DNA of 6,483 nucleotides, taken from positions 1-6,483 of the forward strand of contig CALAHL010000199.1 of assembly GCA_937891725.1 (NCBI GenBank). The letters are read 5' to 3'. This DNA is from an uncultured Rhodospirillaceae bacterium (GTDB lineage: Bacteria > Pseudomonadota > Alphaproteobacteria > Thalassobaculales > Thalassobaculaceae). The translations under genes and the position numbers were made by a program. The notes beneath the pieces are model-generated. The model made no database searches and was not told the origin of the DNA. It saw only the letters and a list, made by a program, of their open reading frames with translations. Of the stretch, positions 1-6,018 are shown one piece after another; the first letter of the stretch is position 1; the number at the start of each line of letters is the position of its first letter.

Positions 1-119
1 CGGCCAACCCGCGTGGCATGCAGGGCTATGCGGTTGGTCGATAGGACTCGGTGGCATCCGGAATGGATAAGTTTCGGAATTTGGTTAATATGTGACGAGG
101 CGCGTCTTGGGGAAGAGTT

Positions 120-356
120 ATGCCGTCAGTCACGGAACGTGAGGCGATGCAGATGTTCGCCGCCACGATCGGAGAGATCGTGGGGAAGCGCTCTGAAGCC
201 TATCGCGACATGGTGCGCGCCCTGGAAAGCGAGCAGGTGGTCGACATGATGCTCGCCCAATCGTCTTTCGACGGGCTGCCGCCGGAGACCCGTCACGAGA
301 TCGCGGGGCGGGTCGAAGAGCTGGTGGCGGAGAAGGCGGCGGTCGAGGAGGCGTAG
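120..356 (+). CDS. Small hypothetical protein, 78 aa, probably all-helical
   Basis: I do not recognise this protein and assign no function. It starts at an ATG preceded by a purine-rich GGGGAAGAG stretch that can serve as ribosome binding site, and ends at TAG. The sequence is soluble and charged, with no signal peptide or membrane segment. It reads as three helices: about residues 4-39 (TEREAMQMFAATIGEIVGKR and onward), a short middle segment around 39-50, then a Glu/Ala/Arg-rich C-terminal helix from about 53 to 76 that begins LPPETRHEI. In-frame Met10 and Met12 are possible later starts. It converges on the gene at 369-626 with a 12-bp gap. A longer ORF in another frame over the same DNA (13-249) is Arg/Trp/Cys-rich and looks like a shadow. 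That this frame is the real gene is likely but rests on composition and the RBS only. Confidence 0.6.
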   Translation: MPSVTEREAMQMFAATIGEIVGKRSEAYRDMVRALESEQVVDMMLAQSSFDGLPPETRHEIAGRVEELVAEKAAVEEA

Positions 357-368
357 GCCGCGAAGGCC

Positions 369-626
369 TCACTCCTCACCGATATAGCCGATTGTGGCGA
401 GGGCGTTGGTGAGATATTCCCGCAGATAGAGCGCCATGTCGGCGGACAGTTCGATCGACTGGGTCCGGCCGTCTTCCAGTCGGATCTTCAGCAGGACGTC
501 CTCGTCTGCCAGCTCGATGGTAAAGGAGGATGCCACGCCGTCGACGTTGCCCAGACGCTCGGCCTCCGTGACCGGAGGCTGGAGGGTGACCATGTTCTTC
601 CAGGAATCGTTCGCCGGTTTCGCCAT
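369..626 (-). CDS. Small hypothetical protein, 85 aa, alpha/beta
   Basis: I do not recognise this protein. I start it at the ATG at 626 (MAKPANDSWKNMVTLQPP...), which has a weak AGG-type purine stretch about 5 bases upstream. The frame stays open to a TTG at 665, giving 98 aa, but the 13 extra residues look less protein-like. The chain appears soluble. After a polar N-terminus, residues about 33-39 (SFTIELA), 44-50 (VLLKIRL) and 55-60 look like three beta strands, followed by a helix over residues 61-79 (SADMALYLREYLTNAL). This is a compact strand-strand-strand-helix fold with an acidic end (IGEE). It is convergent with the 120-356 gene and divergent from the fliL-like gene, so it is probably transcribed alone from the 627-849 region. 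The protein-like residue pattern and the TGA stop close to the neighbouring gene support it as real. Confidence 0.7.
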   Translation of the reverse strand: MAKPANDSWKNMVTLQPPVTEAERLGNVDGVASSFTIELADEDVLLKIRLEDGRTQSIELSADMALYLREYLTNALATIGYIGEE

Positions 627-849
627 GAGAACCTGTCGTGCACTGTATTGGGGCGGTCGGCCCAAGATGCCTGTTCCGATATGAACAACTCATCTAAAAT
701 TAATCTGTTTCGCGGATATTCTCAACATGCGGCGCTGGAATCGTCTTTCGGCGGCGTGGAGAGGTCTGTTCATTGTGCGCAATCGACGCGCGTTTTGATC
801 CGGATTTCGTGATAATAAAGCCCCCACGACTGCCGAGGAACCGTTCTAA
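627..849. promoter_or_regulatory. Divergent intergenic region with AT-rich core
   Basis: These 223 bases lie between the two divergent start codons and hold no gene I can support. Positions 681-720 are about 70% A+T inside otherwise GC-rich DNA, which marks the likely promoter zone. On the minus strand TTGAGA (725-720) matches the sigma-70 -35 box in 5 of 6 positions, with the loose -10 candidate ATTAAT (704-699) 15 bases further on. On the plus strand TAAAAT (695-700) and GATAAT (811-816) each match the -10 consensus in 5 of 6 positions, but neither has a good -35 partner at 16-18 bases. I saw no sigma-54 TGGC-N8-TTGC pattern. The GAGGAA at 835-840 is the fliL ribosome binding site. The region as promoter-bearing is reasonable; the individual boxes are weak. 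Confidence 0.4.
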
Positions 850-1332
850 ATGAAGAAGCTACTGATCTTTGTCCTGTTGCCCTTGATCCTGTTGATCGGC
901 GGTGGTGCGGGGGCTGCCTTCATGGGAATGATCCCCGGCATGGAAGGTCTGTTCGGCGGTGGCCACGAGGAAGAGGTGGTGGAGGAAGATCTGACGGTGC
1001 CCCCCTCCTATGCCGCGGCGCCGGTCGAATCGGTGACCTATACCCTGTCGGAATTCGTGCTCAACCTGCAGACCAAGCGAACCTACCCGGTCTTTCTGCT
1101 GCTGAGCCTCGTCGTTGAAACCAAGGACGAGGCCGGTCGGAACGAGGTCTCGCTCAAGGAACCACGGATCCGGGACGCGATGATCGTCTATCTCTCCAGC
1201 CTGACCCCGGCTGATTTGAACGGGTATGAGGGGATCGAGCGGGTCCGGCAGCGGTCCTGGGAAATCCTGCGGGATATCGTCAGCAAGGAAGCTTTGCTGA
1301 ATGTGCAGGTCGCCAAGATGACGGTTAAATAG
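850..1332 (+). CDS. fliL: FliL-family flagellar basal body-associated protein
   Basis: FliL is a single-pass inner-membrane protein at the flagellar basal body. It associates with the stator units and the MS ring and supports motor torque or rod stability. This 160-aa protein has the expected layout: two Lys after the start, one hydrophobic membrane helix (residues about 4-27, LLIFVLLPLILLIGGG onward), an acidic linker (EEEVVEED, 40-47), then a periplasmic FliL domain from about 60 to 160. Family-like features are the strand YTLSEFVLNLQ (64-74), the hydrophobic strand FLLLSLVVE (82-90), EPRIRDAMIVYLSSLTPADL (104-123) and a C-terminal helix-strand. The ATG follows GAGGAA with a 9-base gap. No fliM, motA or other flagellar gene lies in the window. 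In many alphaproteobacteria fliL sits directly before fliM, so this may be an isolated or paralogous copy. The family call is firm; strict fliL orthology is less so. Confidence 0.85.
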   Translation: MKKLLIFVLLPLILLIGGGAGAAFMGMIPGMEGLFGGGHEEEVVEEDLTVPPSYAAAPVESVTYTLSEFVLNLQTKRTYPVFLLLSLVVETKDEAGRNEVSLKEPRIRDAMIVYLSSLTPADLNGYEGIERVRQRSWEILRDIVSKEALLNVQVAKMTVK

Positions 1333-1391
1333 CCCGGTACCGTTCGGCACCCCGACGCTTCCACGGCCTAGCCCCCTCATGCTATCGATCG

Positions 1392-1411
1392 CACTCCGTT
1401 GTGAGGGAGTG
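1392..1411 (+). promoter_or_regulatory. Inverted repeat covering the epimerase ribosome binding site
   Basis: CACTCC (1392-1397) and GGAGTG (1406-1411) are perfect inverted repeats around an 8-base loop (GTTGTGAG). A G-U pair (1391/1412) could add a seventh step. The right arm contains most of AGGGAG (1404-1409), the Shine-Dalgarno candidate for the ATG at 1416, so folding of the mRNA would hide it. The pairing is seen directly. A regulatory effect is inference, and there is no upstream coding sequence running through to open it. Confidence 0.35.
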
Positions 1412-1415
1412 TCGG

Positions 1416-2405
1416 ATGCCGCGCGAAGTGAATGTCGAGATCGAAAGCTGGCCGATCCGGGGAGTGTTCCGGATCTCCCGTGGGGCCCGGACCGAGTCCA
1501 AAGTGGTTGTGGTCACGATCCGCGACGGAGATGTGATCGCACGCGGCGAGAGCGCGCCGAACGCCCGCTACAACGAAGATGTCGACAGTGTCAGCGCGGA
1601 GATCCGTGGGGCCGCCGGGGCCATCGGCGACGGGATCACCCGTGAGGAACTGTTGGGCGTCTTGCACGCAGGGGCCGCCCGCAATGCGCTCGACTGCGCG
1701 CTCTGGGATCTGGAGGCGAAGCTGACCGGCACGCCGATCTGGAAGCTGGCCGGTCTCTCGGGACCGATCCAGCCGGTCGTCACGGCCTATACCCTCTCGG
1801 TCGATAGTCCCGAAGCGATGGGCCAGGCGGCGGCGGAGAATGCCTCCCGCCCGCTGCTCAAGCTCAAGATGACCGGTGACGGCGCCGATCTCGACCGGGT
1901 CGCCCGGATCCACGAGAACGCGCCGAAGGCGCGGCTGATCGTCGATGCCAATGAGGCCTGGAGCGTTAAGTTCTACCTCGAGATCGCCGCCCAGCTTGGC
2001 GCACTCGCGGTCGAGATGATCGAACAGCCGCTGCCCGCCGGTGACGACGAGGGTCTGCGCGGGATCGACCGACCCCTGATGCTGTGCGCCGACGAGAGCT
2101 GCCATGACAGCTCCACCCTGGACGCACTGGTCGGCAAATACGATCGCATCAACATCAAACTCGACAAGACCGGTGGGCTGACCGAGGCCCTGAAGCTCAA
2201 GGCCGCCGCCGAGGCCAAGGGCATGGGCATCATGGTCGGCTGCATGATCGGGACCTCGCTTTCGATGGCGCCGGGCATGGTGGTCGCGCAGGGTGCCCAG
2301 GTGGTCGATCTGGACGCGCCGCTGCTGCTCGCCAAGGATCGGGAGCCCGGCCTGCTCTATACTGGCAGCACGATCAGCCCGCCCGAACCCGCCCTTTGGG
2401 GGTAG
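1416..2405 (+). CDS. Dipeptide epimerase (L-Ala-D/L-Glu epimerase-like, enolase superfamily)
   Basis: Likely interconverts the C-terminal D- and L-residue of dipeptides, classically L-Ala-D-Glu to L-Ala-L-Glu in cytoplasmic recycling of murein peptides. The protein is 329 aa from the ATG at 1416. That start is chosen because AGGGAG lies 6 bases before it. A GTG at 1401 would add five residues but has the SD inside its own coding region. Numbering from the GTG (subtract 5 for the ATG start), the superfamily catalytic set is complete: KLK at 154-156 (K156 as one acid/base), metal ligands D182 (DAN), E208 (EQP) and D231 (DES), and K253 (NIKLDKTGG) as the opposite acid/base. The late DLD (303-305) matches the DxD motif that dipeptide epimerases use to hold the substrate's ammonium group. 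Exact dipeptide specificity cannot be read from sequence. It is followed after 4 bases by the methyltransferase gene. Confidence 0.92.
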   Translation: MPREVNVEIESWPIRGVFRISRGARTESKVVVVTIRDGDVIARGESAPNARYNEDVDSVSAEIRGAAGAIGDGITREELLGVLHAGAARNALDCALWDLEAKLTGTPIWKLAGLSGPIQPVVTAYTLSVDSPEAMGQAAAENASRPLLKLKMTGDGADLDRVARIHENAPKARLIVDANEAWSVKFYLEIAAQLGALAVEMIEQPLPAGDDEGLRGIDRPLMLCADESCHDSSTLDALVGKYDRINIKLDKTGGLTEALKLKAAAEAKGMGIMVGCMIGTSLSMAPGMVVAQGAQVVDLDAPLLLAKDREPGLLYTGSTISPPEPALWG

Positions 2406-2409
2406 CGCC

Positions 2410-3267
2410 ATGTCAGGGACCGTGCCGGACGCACCATCCGATGTCGCACGCCATTACGGCCACGCGGATCTCGCGGATCGGATGATCGCGCGTCTGGCGG
2501 AGCATGGCATCACGCCGGAGACTGCGACCCTCGACGATCTGGCGGCGCTCGACCAGATGCATCTGCGGGGCCGCGAGGCGACAATTGAAGTCGGCGAGAA
2601 ACTGGGGCTGAAGCCCGGCCTGTCGGTGCTCGACCTGGGCTCCGGCATCGGCGGCCCCGCACGGGTGTTGGCGGCCCATTTCGAGGTCCAGGTCACCGCC
2701 CTCGACTTGACGCCCGAGTTCGGGGCCACATGTGCCGTGCTGAACGAGATCGCGGGGCTGGCGGATCGCATCACCGTTGTGACCGGCGACGCGACCGCGA
2801 CCGGCCTGCCGGATGCGGCCTTCGACCGGGTCGTGACCCTGCACGCGACGATGAACATTCCCGACAAGGCGGGCGTCTATCGGGAGGCCTATCGCTGCCT
2901 GAAGCCGGGCGGTCTGTTCGCCTTCTACGATGTGACCGCCGGCCCCAACGGGTCGCCGCATTTTCCGGTGCCCTGGGCCGGCGTACCTGAGATCAGCCAT
3001 CTGATCCCCGCAGAGGCGATGGCGAACATGGCGGAGGCGGCTGGTTTTCGCCGAGTGGAGGTGACCGACCTGACCGAGGAGGCCCGCAGCCGCATCGCCG
3101 AACAGCGTGCCGCGGCCGAGCGCCAGAAAGCGCAGAACGCCAAGCCCCCGCTGCAAGCCGGCGACATCCTGATGGGCGCGCAGGCCGCCGACAAACAGCG
3201 CAACCTTCGCCGCAATCTGGAAGAGGGCCGGGTGGCGATCTCAATGGCGGTGTTCGTGAAGGGGTAG
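2410..3267 (+). CDS. Class I SAM-dependent methyltransferase, unknown substrate
   Basis: A 285-aa methyltransferase with a Rossmann-type SAM-binding domain at residues about 57-175. Motif I is VLDLGSGIGG (73-82), the acidic residue that would hold the ribose hydroxyls is D99 (TALDL), the adenine-side GDA is at 126-128, the LPDAAFD strand loop at 134-139, and LKPGG at 164-168. The region before motif I (DQMHLRGREATIEVGEKLGLKPG, about 48-70) resembles the UbiE/glycine-sarcosine N-methyltransferase type; this is similarity by eye, not proof of substrate. The C-terminal 65 residues form a charged, probably helical extension rich in Arg, Glu, Ala and Gln. The ATG lies 4 bases after the epimerase stop with a GGGGG stretch 7 bases upstream, so the two are probably co-transcribed and coupled. 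The frame is open further upstream inside the epimerase, but that extension is a shadow. The gene ends one base from the convergent SnoaL-like gene. Confidence 0.9.
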   Translation: MSGTVPDAPSDVARHYGHADLADRMIARLAEHGITPETATLDDLAALDQMHLRGREATIEVGEKLGLKPGLSVLDLGSGIGGPARVLAAHFEVQVTALDLTPEFGATCAVLNEIAGLADRITVVTGDATATGLPDAAFDRVVTLHATMNIPDKAGVYREAYRCLKPGGLFAFYDVTAGPNGSPHFPVPWAGVPEISHLIPAEAMANMAEAAGFRRVEVTDLTEEARSRIAEQRAAAERQKAQNAKPPLQAGDILMGAQAADKQRNLRRNLEEGRVAISMAVFVKG

Positions 3268-3268
3268 G

Positions 3269-3805
3269 CTAACCTCGCGCCTTCCACATCAGCCAGTCCG
3301 GGTCCGCCGCCAGCAGGTCGGTGCGGATCGGCGGGTAGTCGTGCGGCATCGGGTCGACGCGGAGGCGGGTCAGGCGCTTGAAGCAGAATTTCCAGATACC
3401 GCCCTCGCGCCGGTATTCGTCCTGATAGTGACCGTAGCCGAAAAAGCCCCGATGGCCGGGCGCCTCACGCGGGCTTGTGCCGGTGGCGAGTTCGACGATG
3501 TCCATCATGGCCCAGGTGCCGCGCGCCCGATCCGGTTTCAGAGGGTCGGGGCCGTTGAACGCGATTTCCGGCATGTGACAATGGTGGATGGTGACCGCCG
3601 TCGTCAGCCGGCCTGAGATCCCGGTGATGAACTGGTCGACGGTTGAGCCGGTGGGAGCGGAGCCGAAGCCTTCGAACACCGTGTCGTCGGTGAACAGCGA
3701 CCGCAGTTCCTCCCAGCCCTTGGTGTCGACGCAGCGGCAATAGGCGGCCTTCAGCCGTTTGATCTGTTCCAGATCGACCAGGGTTTCCGGCGTCATCTTA
3801 GGCAT
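3269..3805 (-). CDS. SnoaL/NTF2-like protein, possible dehydratase or isomerase
   Basis: A 178-aa cytoplasmic protein of the SnoaL-like / NTF2-like superfamily, whose members form a cone-shaped alpha+beta barrel and include dehydratases, isomerases and non-catalytic binders. Family features: an N-terminal helix with QIKRLKAAYCRCVD (14-27), WEELRSLFTDDTVFEG (31-46), the strand VTIHHCHMPEIAF (71-83), GTWAMMDI (96-103), and a final GYGHYQDEYRREGGIWKF (123-140) then KRLTRLRVDP. Y22, D27 and H75 keep the same spacing as the Tyr30/Asp35/His83 set I recall for bile acid 7-alpha-dehydratase BaiE, so an active enzyme is plausible. The substrate is unknown. The ATG is preceded by AGAGGA with a 9-base gap; Met4 is a less likely start. 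It lies 31 bases after tgt on the same strand, so it may be the last gene of the queuosine operon, though it has no known role in that pathway. Confidence 0.82.
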   Translation of the reverse strand: MPKMTPETLVDLEQIKRLKAAYCRCVDTKGWEELRSLFTDDTVFEGFGSAPTGSTVDQFITGISGRLTTAVTIHHCHMPEIAFNGPDPLKPDRARGTWAMMDIVELATGTSPREAPGHRGFFGYGHYQDEYRREGGIWKFCFKRLTRLRVDPMPHDYPPIRTDLLAADPDWLMWKARG

Positions 3806-3836
3806 CGGGTCGTGTCCTCTTGTCGGTTATCCGGGC

Positions 3837-4961
3837 CTACGCCGGAGCGATATCCCCCAGCGCCTGGGTCTGGTGGAACGTGGCGGCGAAGGCCTCCAAA
3901 GCTCCGGCCTCAATCGCGCCGCGCATCCCTGCCATCAGATCCTGATAGTACCAGACGTTATGCCCGGTCAGGAGCATGGCACCGAGAATCTCGTCCGACC
4001 GGATCAGGTGGTGCAGATAGGCGCGGCTGTAGCCGGTGCAGGCCGGACAGGCGCACTCGGCATCCAGCGGACGCGGGTCGGCGCCGTGCCGGGCGTTGCG
4101 CATGTTCACGGTGCCGCGCCGGGTGAACGCCTGGGCGGTGCGGCCCGAGCGGGTCGGCAGCACGCAGTCGAACATGTCGACGCCGCGCATCACCGCCCCC
4201 AGCAGGTCGGACGGCTTACCCACGCCCATCAGGTAGCGGGGCCGGTCGGCGGGCAACTGGTCGGCCGCATAGTTCAGCACGCCGAACATCATCTCCTGGC
4301 CTTCTCCGACCGCCAGCCCGCCGATCGCGTAGCCGTCGAACCCGATGCCGCGCAGCGCCTCGGCCGATTCCGCGCGCAGATCTTCGAAGGTGCTGCCCTG
4401 CTGGATGCCGAACAGGGCGTAGCCGTCCCGGTCCGCGAATGCCGCCCGCGAGCGTTCGGCCCAGCGCATCGACAGCCGCATCGACTCGGCCGCCTGATCG
4501 TGGGTGGCGGGGAAGGGGGTGCATTCGTCGAATGCCATGGTGATGTCGGCGCCCAGCAGATGCTGGATCTCGATCGAGCGTTCCGGGGTCAGCCGATGCC
4601 GCGAGCCGTCGATATGGCTCTGAAAGGTCACCCCGTCCGCGTCCAGCTTGCGCCGTCCGGCCAGGGAATAGACCTGGTACCCGCCGCTGTCGGTCAGGAT
4701 CGGCTTGTCCCAGTTCATGAATCTGTGCAGCCCGCCCAACTCGGCGATCCGCTCGGCACCGGGACGCAGCATCAGATGATAGGTGTTGCCAAGCAGGATC
4801 TGCGCACCGGTCTCGGCAACGCTTTCCGGGCGCATCGCCTTGACGGTGGCCGCCGTGCCGACCGGCATGAAGGCGGGGGTGTCGACCACGCCGTGGGCCA
4901 GGGACATCCGGCCCCGGCGGGCCTTGCCGTCGGTGGCGCTGATCTCGAAACCGATGGTCAT
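3837..4961 (-). CDS. tgt: Queuine tRNA-ribosyltransferase (tRNA-guanine transglycosylase)
   Basis: Exchanges guanine-34 of GUN-anticodon tRNAs (Asp, Asn, His, Tyr) for preQ1 in bacteria, the committed step that places the queuosine precursor in tRNA. The protein is 374 aa, normal family length. D91 in TDSGGYQV (90-97) is the general acid/base and Y95 should stack on the base. D145 (FDEC), Q188 (QQG) and G215 (GGLAVGE) contact the base. D265 in FDCVLPTR (264-271) is the nucleophile. C303, C305, C308 (CACPAC) and H334 form the zinc site. From Q188 onward all of these sit at a constant offset of 15 from the Zymomonas enzyme numbering as I recall it, which supports an intact enzyme. The ATG overlaps the queA stop as ATGA, with AGAGGA about 11 bases upstream, so translation is probably coupled to queA. 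Confidence 0.98.
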   Translation of the reverse strand: MTIGFEISATDGKARRGRMSLAHGVVDTPAFMPVGTAATVKAMRPESVAETGAQILLGNTYHLMLRPGAERIAELGGLHRFMNWDKPILTDSGGYQVYSLAGRRKLDADGVTFQSHIDGSRHRLTPERSIEIQHLLGADITMAFDECTPFPATHDQAAESMRLSMRWAERSRAAFADRDGYALFGIQQGSTFEDLRAESAEALRGIGFDGYAIGGLAVGEGQEMMFGVLNYAADQLPADRPRYLMGVGKPSDLLGAVMRGVDMFDCVLPTRSGRTAQAFTRRGTVNMRNARHGADPRPLDAECACPACTGYSRAYLHHLIRSDEILGAMLLTGHNVWYYQDLMAGMRGAIEAGALEAFAATFHQTQALGDIAPA

Positions 4962-5998
4962 GGCAGAGGCGTCCTCTCAAGCAGGCTGGCGTCGCCGTAG
5001 CTGTAGAACCGGTACCCCTCGGCGATGGCGTGGGCATAGGCGTCCAGCATCCGCTCCCGACCCGCGAAGGCCGAGACCAGCATCAGCAGGGTGGAGCGGG
5101 GCAGGTGGAAATTGGTCATCAGCAGATCGGCCGCCTTGAACCGGTAGCCGGGCGTGATGAACAGGGCGGTCTCAGCGGACCCTGCGGGCACCGAGCCGTC
5201 CGCCCGGGCGGCGGCCTCGAGCGTGCGCAGGCTGGTGGTGCCGATCGCGACCACCCGGCCGCCTGCGGCGCGGGTCTCGGCGATCGCACGGGCAGCGGAC
5301 TCCGGGATATCGAACCACTCGGTGTGCATCTTGTGATCGTCGGTGTCGTCGACCTTGACCGGCAGGAAGGTCCCGGCGCCCACATGCAGGGTGATGGTGG
5401 TGCGGCGGACGCCCCTGGCGTCGAGACGGGCCAGCAGCTCCGGGGTGAAATGCAGCCCGGCGGTCGGTGCCGCGACCGCGCCCTCGGGGCCGGCGAAGAT
5501 CGTCTGGTAGTCGGTCGCGTCATCGGAGCCGTCGTTCCCGGTGCGCCGGATATAGGGCGGCAGCGGCATCTCCCCATGGGCGTGCAAGGCAGCCATCAGG
5601 GCCGCACCCGCCGCATCGAACCGCAGGGTGACCTCACCGGCCTCGCCTTTGGCGGCGACCTCGGCGGAAAAGCTGTCGGAGAACACGATCCGGTCGTCGG
5701 GCCGCAGTTTCTTGGCGGGCTTCGCGAACGCCAGCCAGCTGTCAGGACCCTCGCGTTTGTGCAGGGTGACCTCGATCCCGGCCTCGCCCCGCTTGCCGCG
5801 CAGGCGTGCCGGAATCACGCGGGTGTCGTTGCTGACCAGCAGATCGACGGGGCGCAGGATGTCGGGCAGCTCGGAGACGATCCGGTCCGTTGTCCCGCCG
5901 CCGGTCAGATCCAGCAGTCGCGCGCTGTCCCGTGGCCGGGCGGGATGGGTCGCGATCCGGTCCTGCGGCAGTTCGAAATCAAAAAGATCGACCCGCAT
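4958..5998 (-). CDS. queA: S-adenosylmethionine:tRNA ribosyltransferase-isomerase
   Basis: Transfers and isomerises the ribosyl part of SAM onto preQ1 already in the tRNA, giving epoxyqueuosine; QueG or QueH elsewhere would finish queuosine. The 346-aa length is normal. Recognisable conserved blocks are the start MRVDLFDFELP, NDTRVIPARL (57-66), GAVAAPTAGLHF (173-184), LHVGAGTF (204-211), the H222/H225 region with HTEWF, IGTTSLRTLE (252-261), TNFHLPRSTL (295-304) and FYSYGDA (331-337). No key block is missing. The ATG at 5998 lies 6 bases after the stop of the transporter gene and its TGA overlaps the tgt start, so the three genes are almost certainly one transcription unit. A GGGGA stretch 14 bases upstream is the only SD candidate and lies inside an inverted repeat. 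Confidence 0.98.
   Translation of the reverse strand: MRVDLFDFELPQDRIATHPARPRDSARLLDLTGGGTTDRIVSELPDILRPVDLLVSNDTRVIPARLRGKRGEAGIEVTLHKREGPDSWLAFAKPAKKLRPDDRIVFSDSFSAEVAAKGEAGEVTLRFDAAGAALMAALHAHGEMPLPPYIRRTGNDGSDDATDYQTIFAGPEGAVAAPTAGLHFTPELLARLDARGVRRTTITLHVGAGTFLPVKVDDTDDHKMHTEWFDIPESAARAIAETRAAGGRVVAIGTTSLRTLEAAARADGSVPAGSAETALFITPGYRFKAADLLMTNFHLPRSTLLMLVSAFAGRERMLDAYAHAIAEGYRFYSYGDASLLERTPLP
4965..4977 (-). promoter_or_regulatory. Inverted repeat hiding the tgt ribosome binding site
   Basis: Read on the minus strand, AGAGG (4977-4973) and CCTCT (4969-4965) are perfect inverted repeats with a 3-base ACG loop. The left arm is the Shine-Dalgarno candidate for tgt, and the right arm ends 3 bases before its ATG. 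The hairpin lies inside the last codons of queA, so ribosomes finishing queA would melt it. Coupling is inferred; the repeat is seen directly. Confidence 0.35.
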
Positions 5999-6018
5999 CG
6001 GGGATCAGGCGTTCCCCG
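5999..6018 (-). promoter_or_regulatory. Inverted repeat between transporter stop and queA start
   Basis: Read on the minus strand, CGGGGA (6018-6013) and TCCCCG (6004-5999) form a perfect 6-bp GC-rich stem with an 8-base loop. The right arm directly touches the queA ATG, the left arm is the only purine-rich SD candidate, and the TGA of the upstream transporter gene lies in the loop. There is no T-tract, so it is not a classical terminator. A terminating ribosome would cover and open it, which suggests translational coupling; this is inference. Confidence 0.4.

Noticed and set aside
3..44. Short open frame from the left edge ending in TAG, reading ANPRGMQGYAVGR, possibly the tail of an upstream gene.
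   Set aside because: Only 13 codons are visible and no family is recognisable, so it cannot be separated from chance. Sequence to the left would settle it.
52..70. TGGCATCCGGAATGG considered as a sigma-54 promoter, given the flagellar gene nearby.
   Set aside because: The -24 half is fair but the required TTGC-like -12 element is absent.
355..369. Small hairpin AGGCC/GGCCT with a 5-base loop between the convergent small genes, a possible bidirectional terminator.
   Set aside because: The stem is only 5 bp, there is no T-run on either side, and it overlaps both stop codons. It is too weak to call.
259..750. The 12-base word AATCGTCTTTCG occurs at 259-270 and 739-750.
   Set aside because: One copy is inside a coding region, the flanks do not match and there is no third copy. 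It is most likely coincidence.
2293..2409. Upstream extension of the methyltransferase frame into the end of the epimerase gene.
   Set aside because: The extra 39 residues are Arg/Ser/Cys-rich and not protein-like, and the ATG at 2410 has a suitable spacing from the purine stretch at 2398-2402.
1377..2411. Minus-strand open frame of 344 aa opposite the epimerase.
   Set aside because: The plus strand carries every catalytic motif of the enolase superfamily in the right order. The opposite frame shows no recognisable family and is a GC-rich shadow.
3759..5000. Long plus-strand open frame of 413 aa opposite tgt.
   Set aside because: It is antisense to a fully intact tgt, and its His/Gln/Gly/Ala/Arg-rich composition is typical of a shadow frame in GC-rich DNA.
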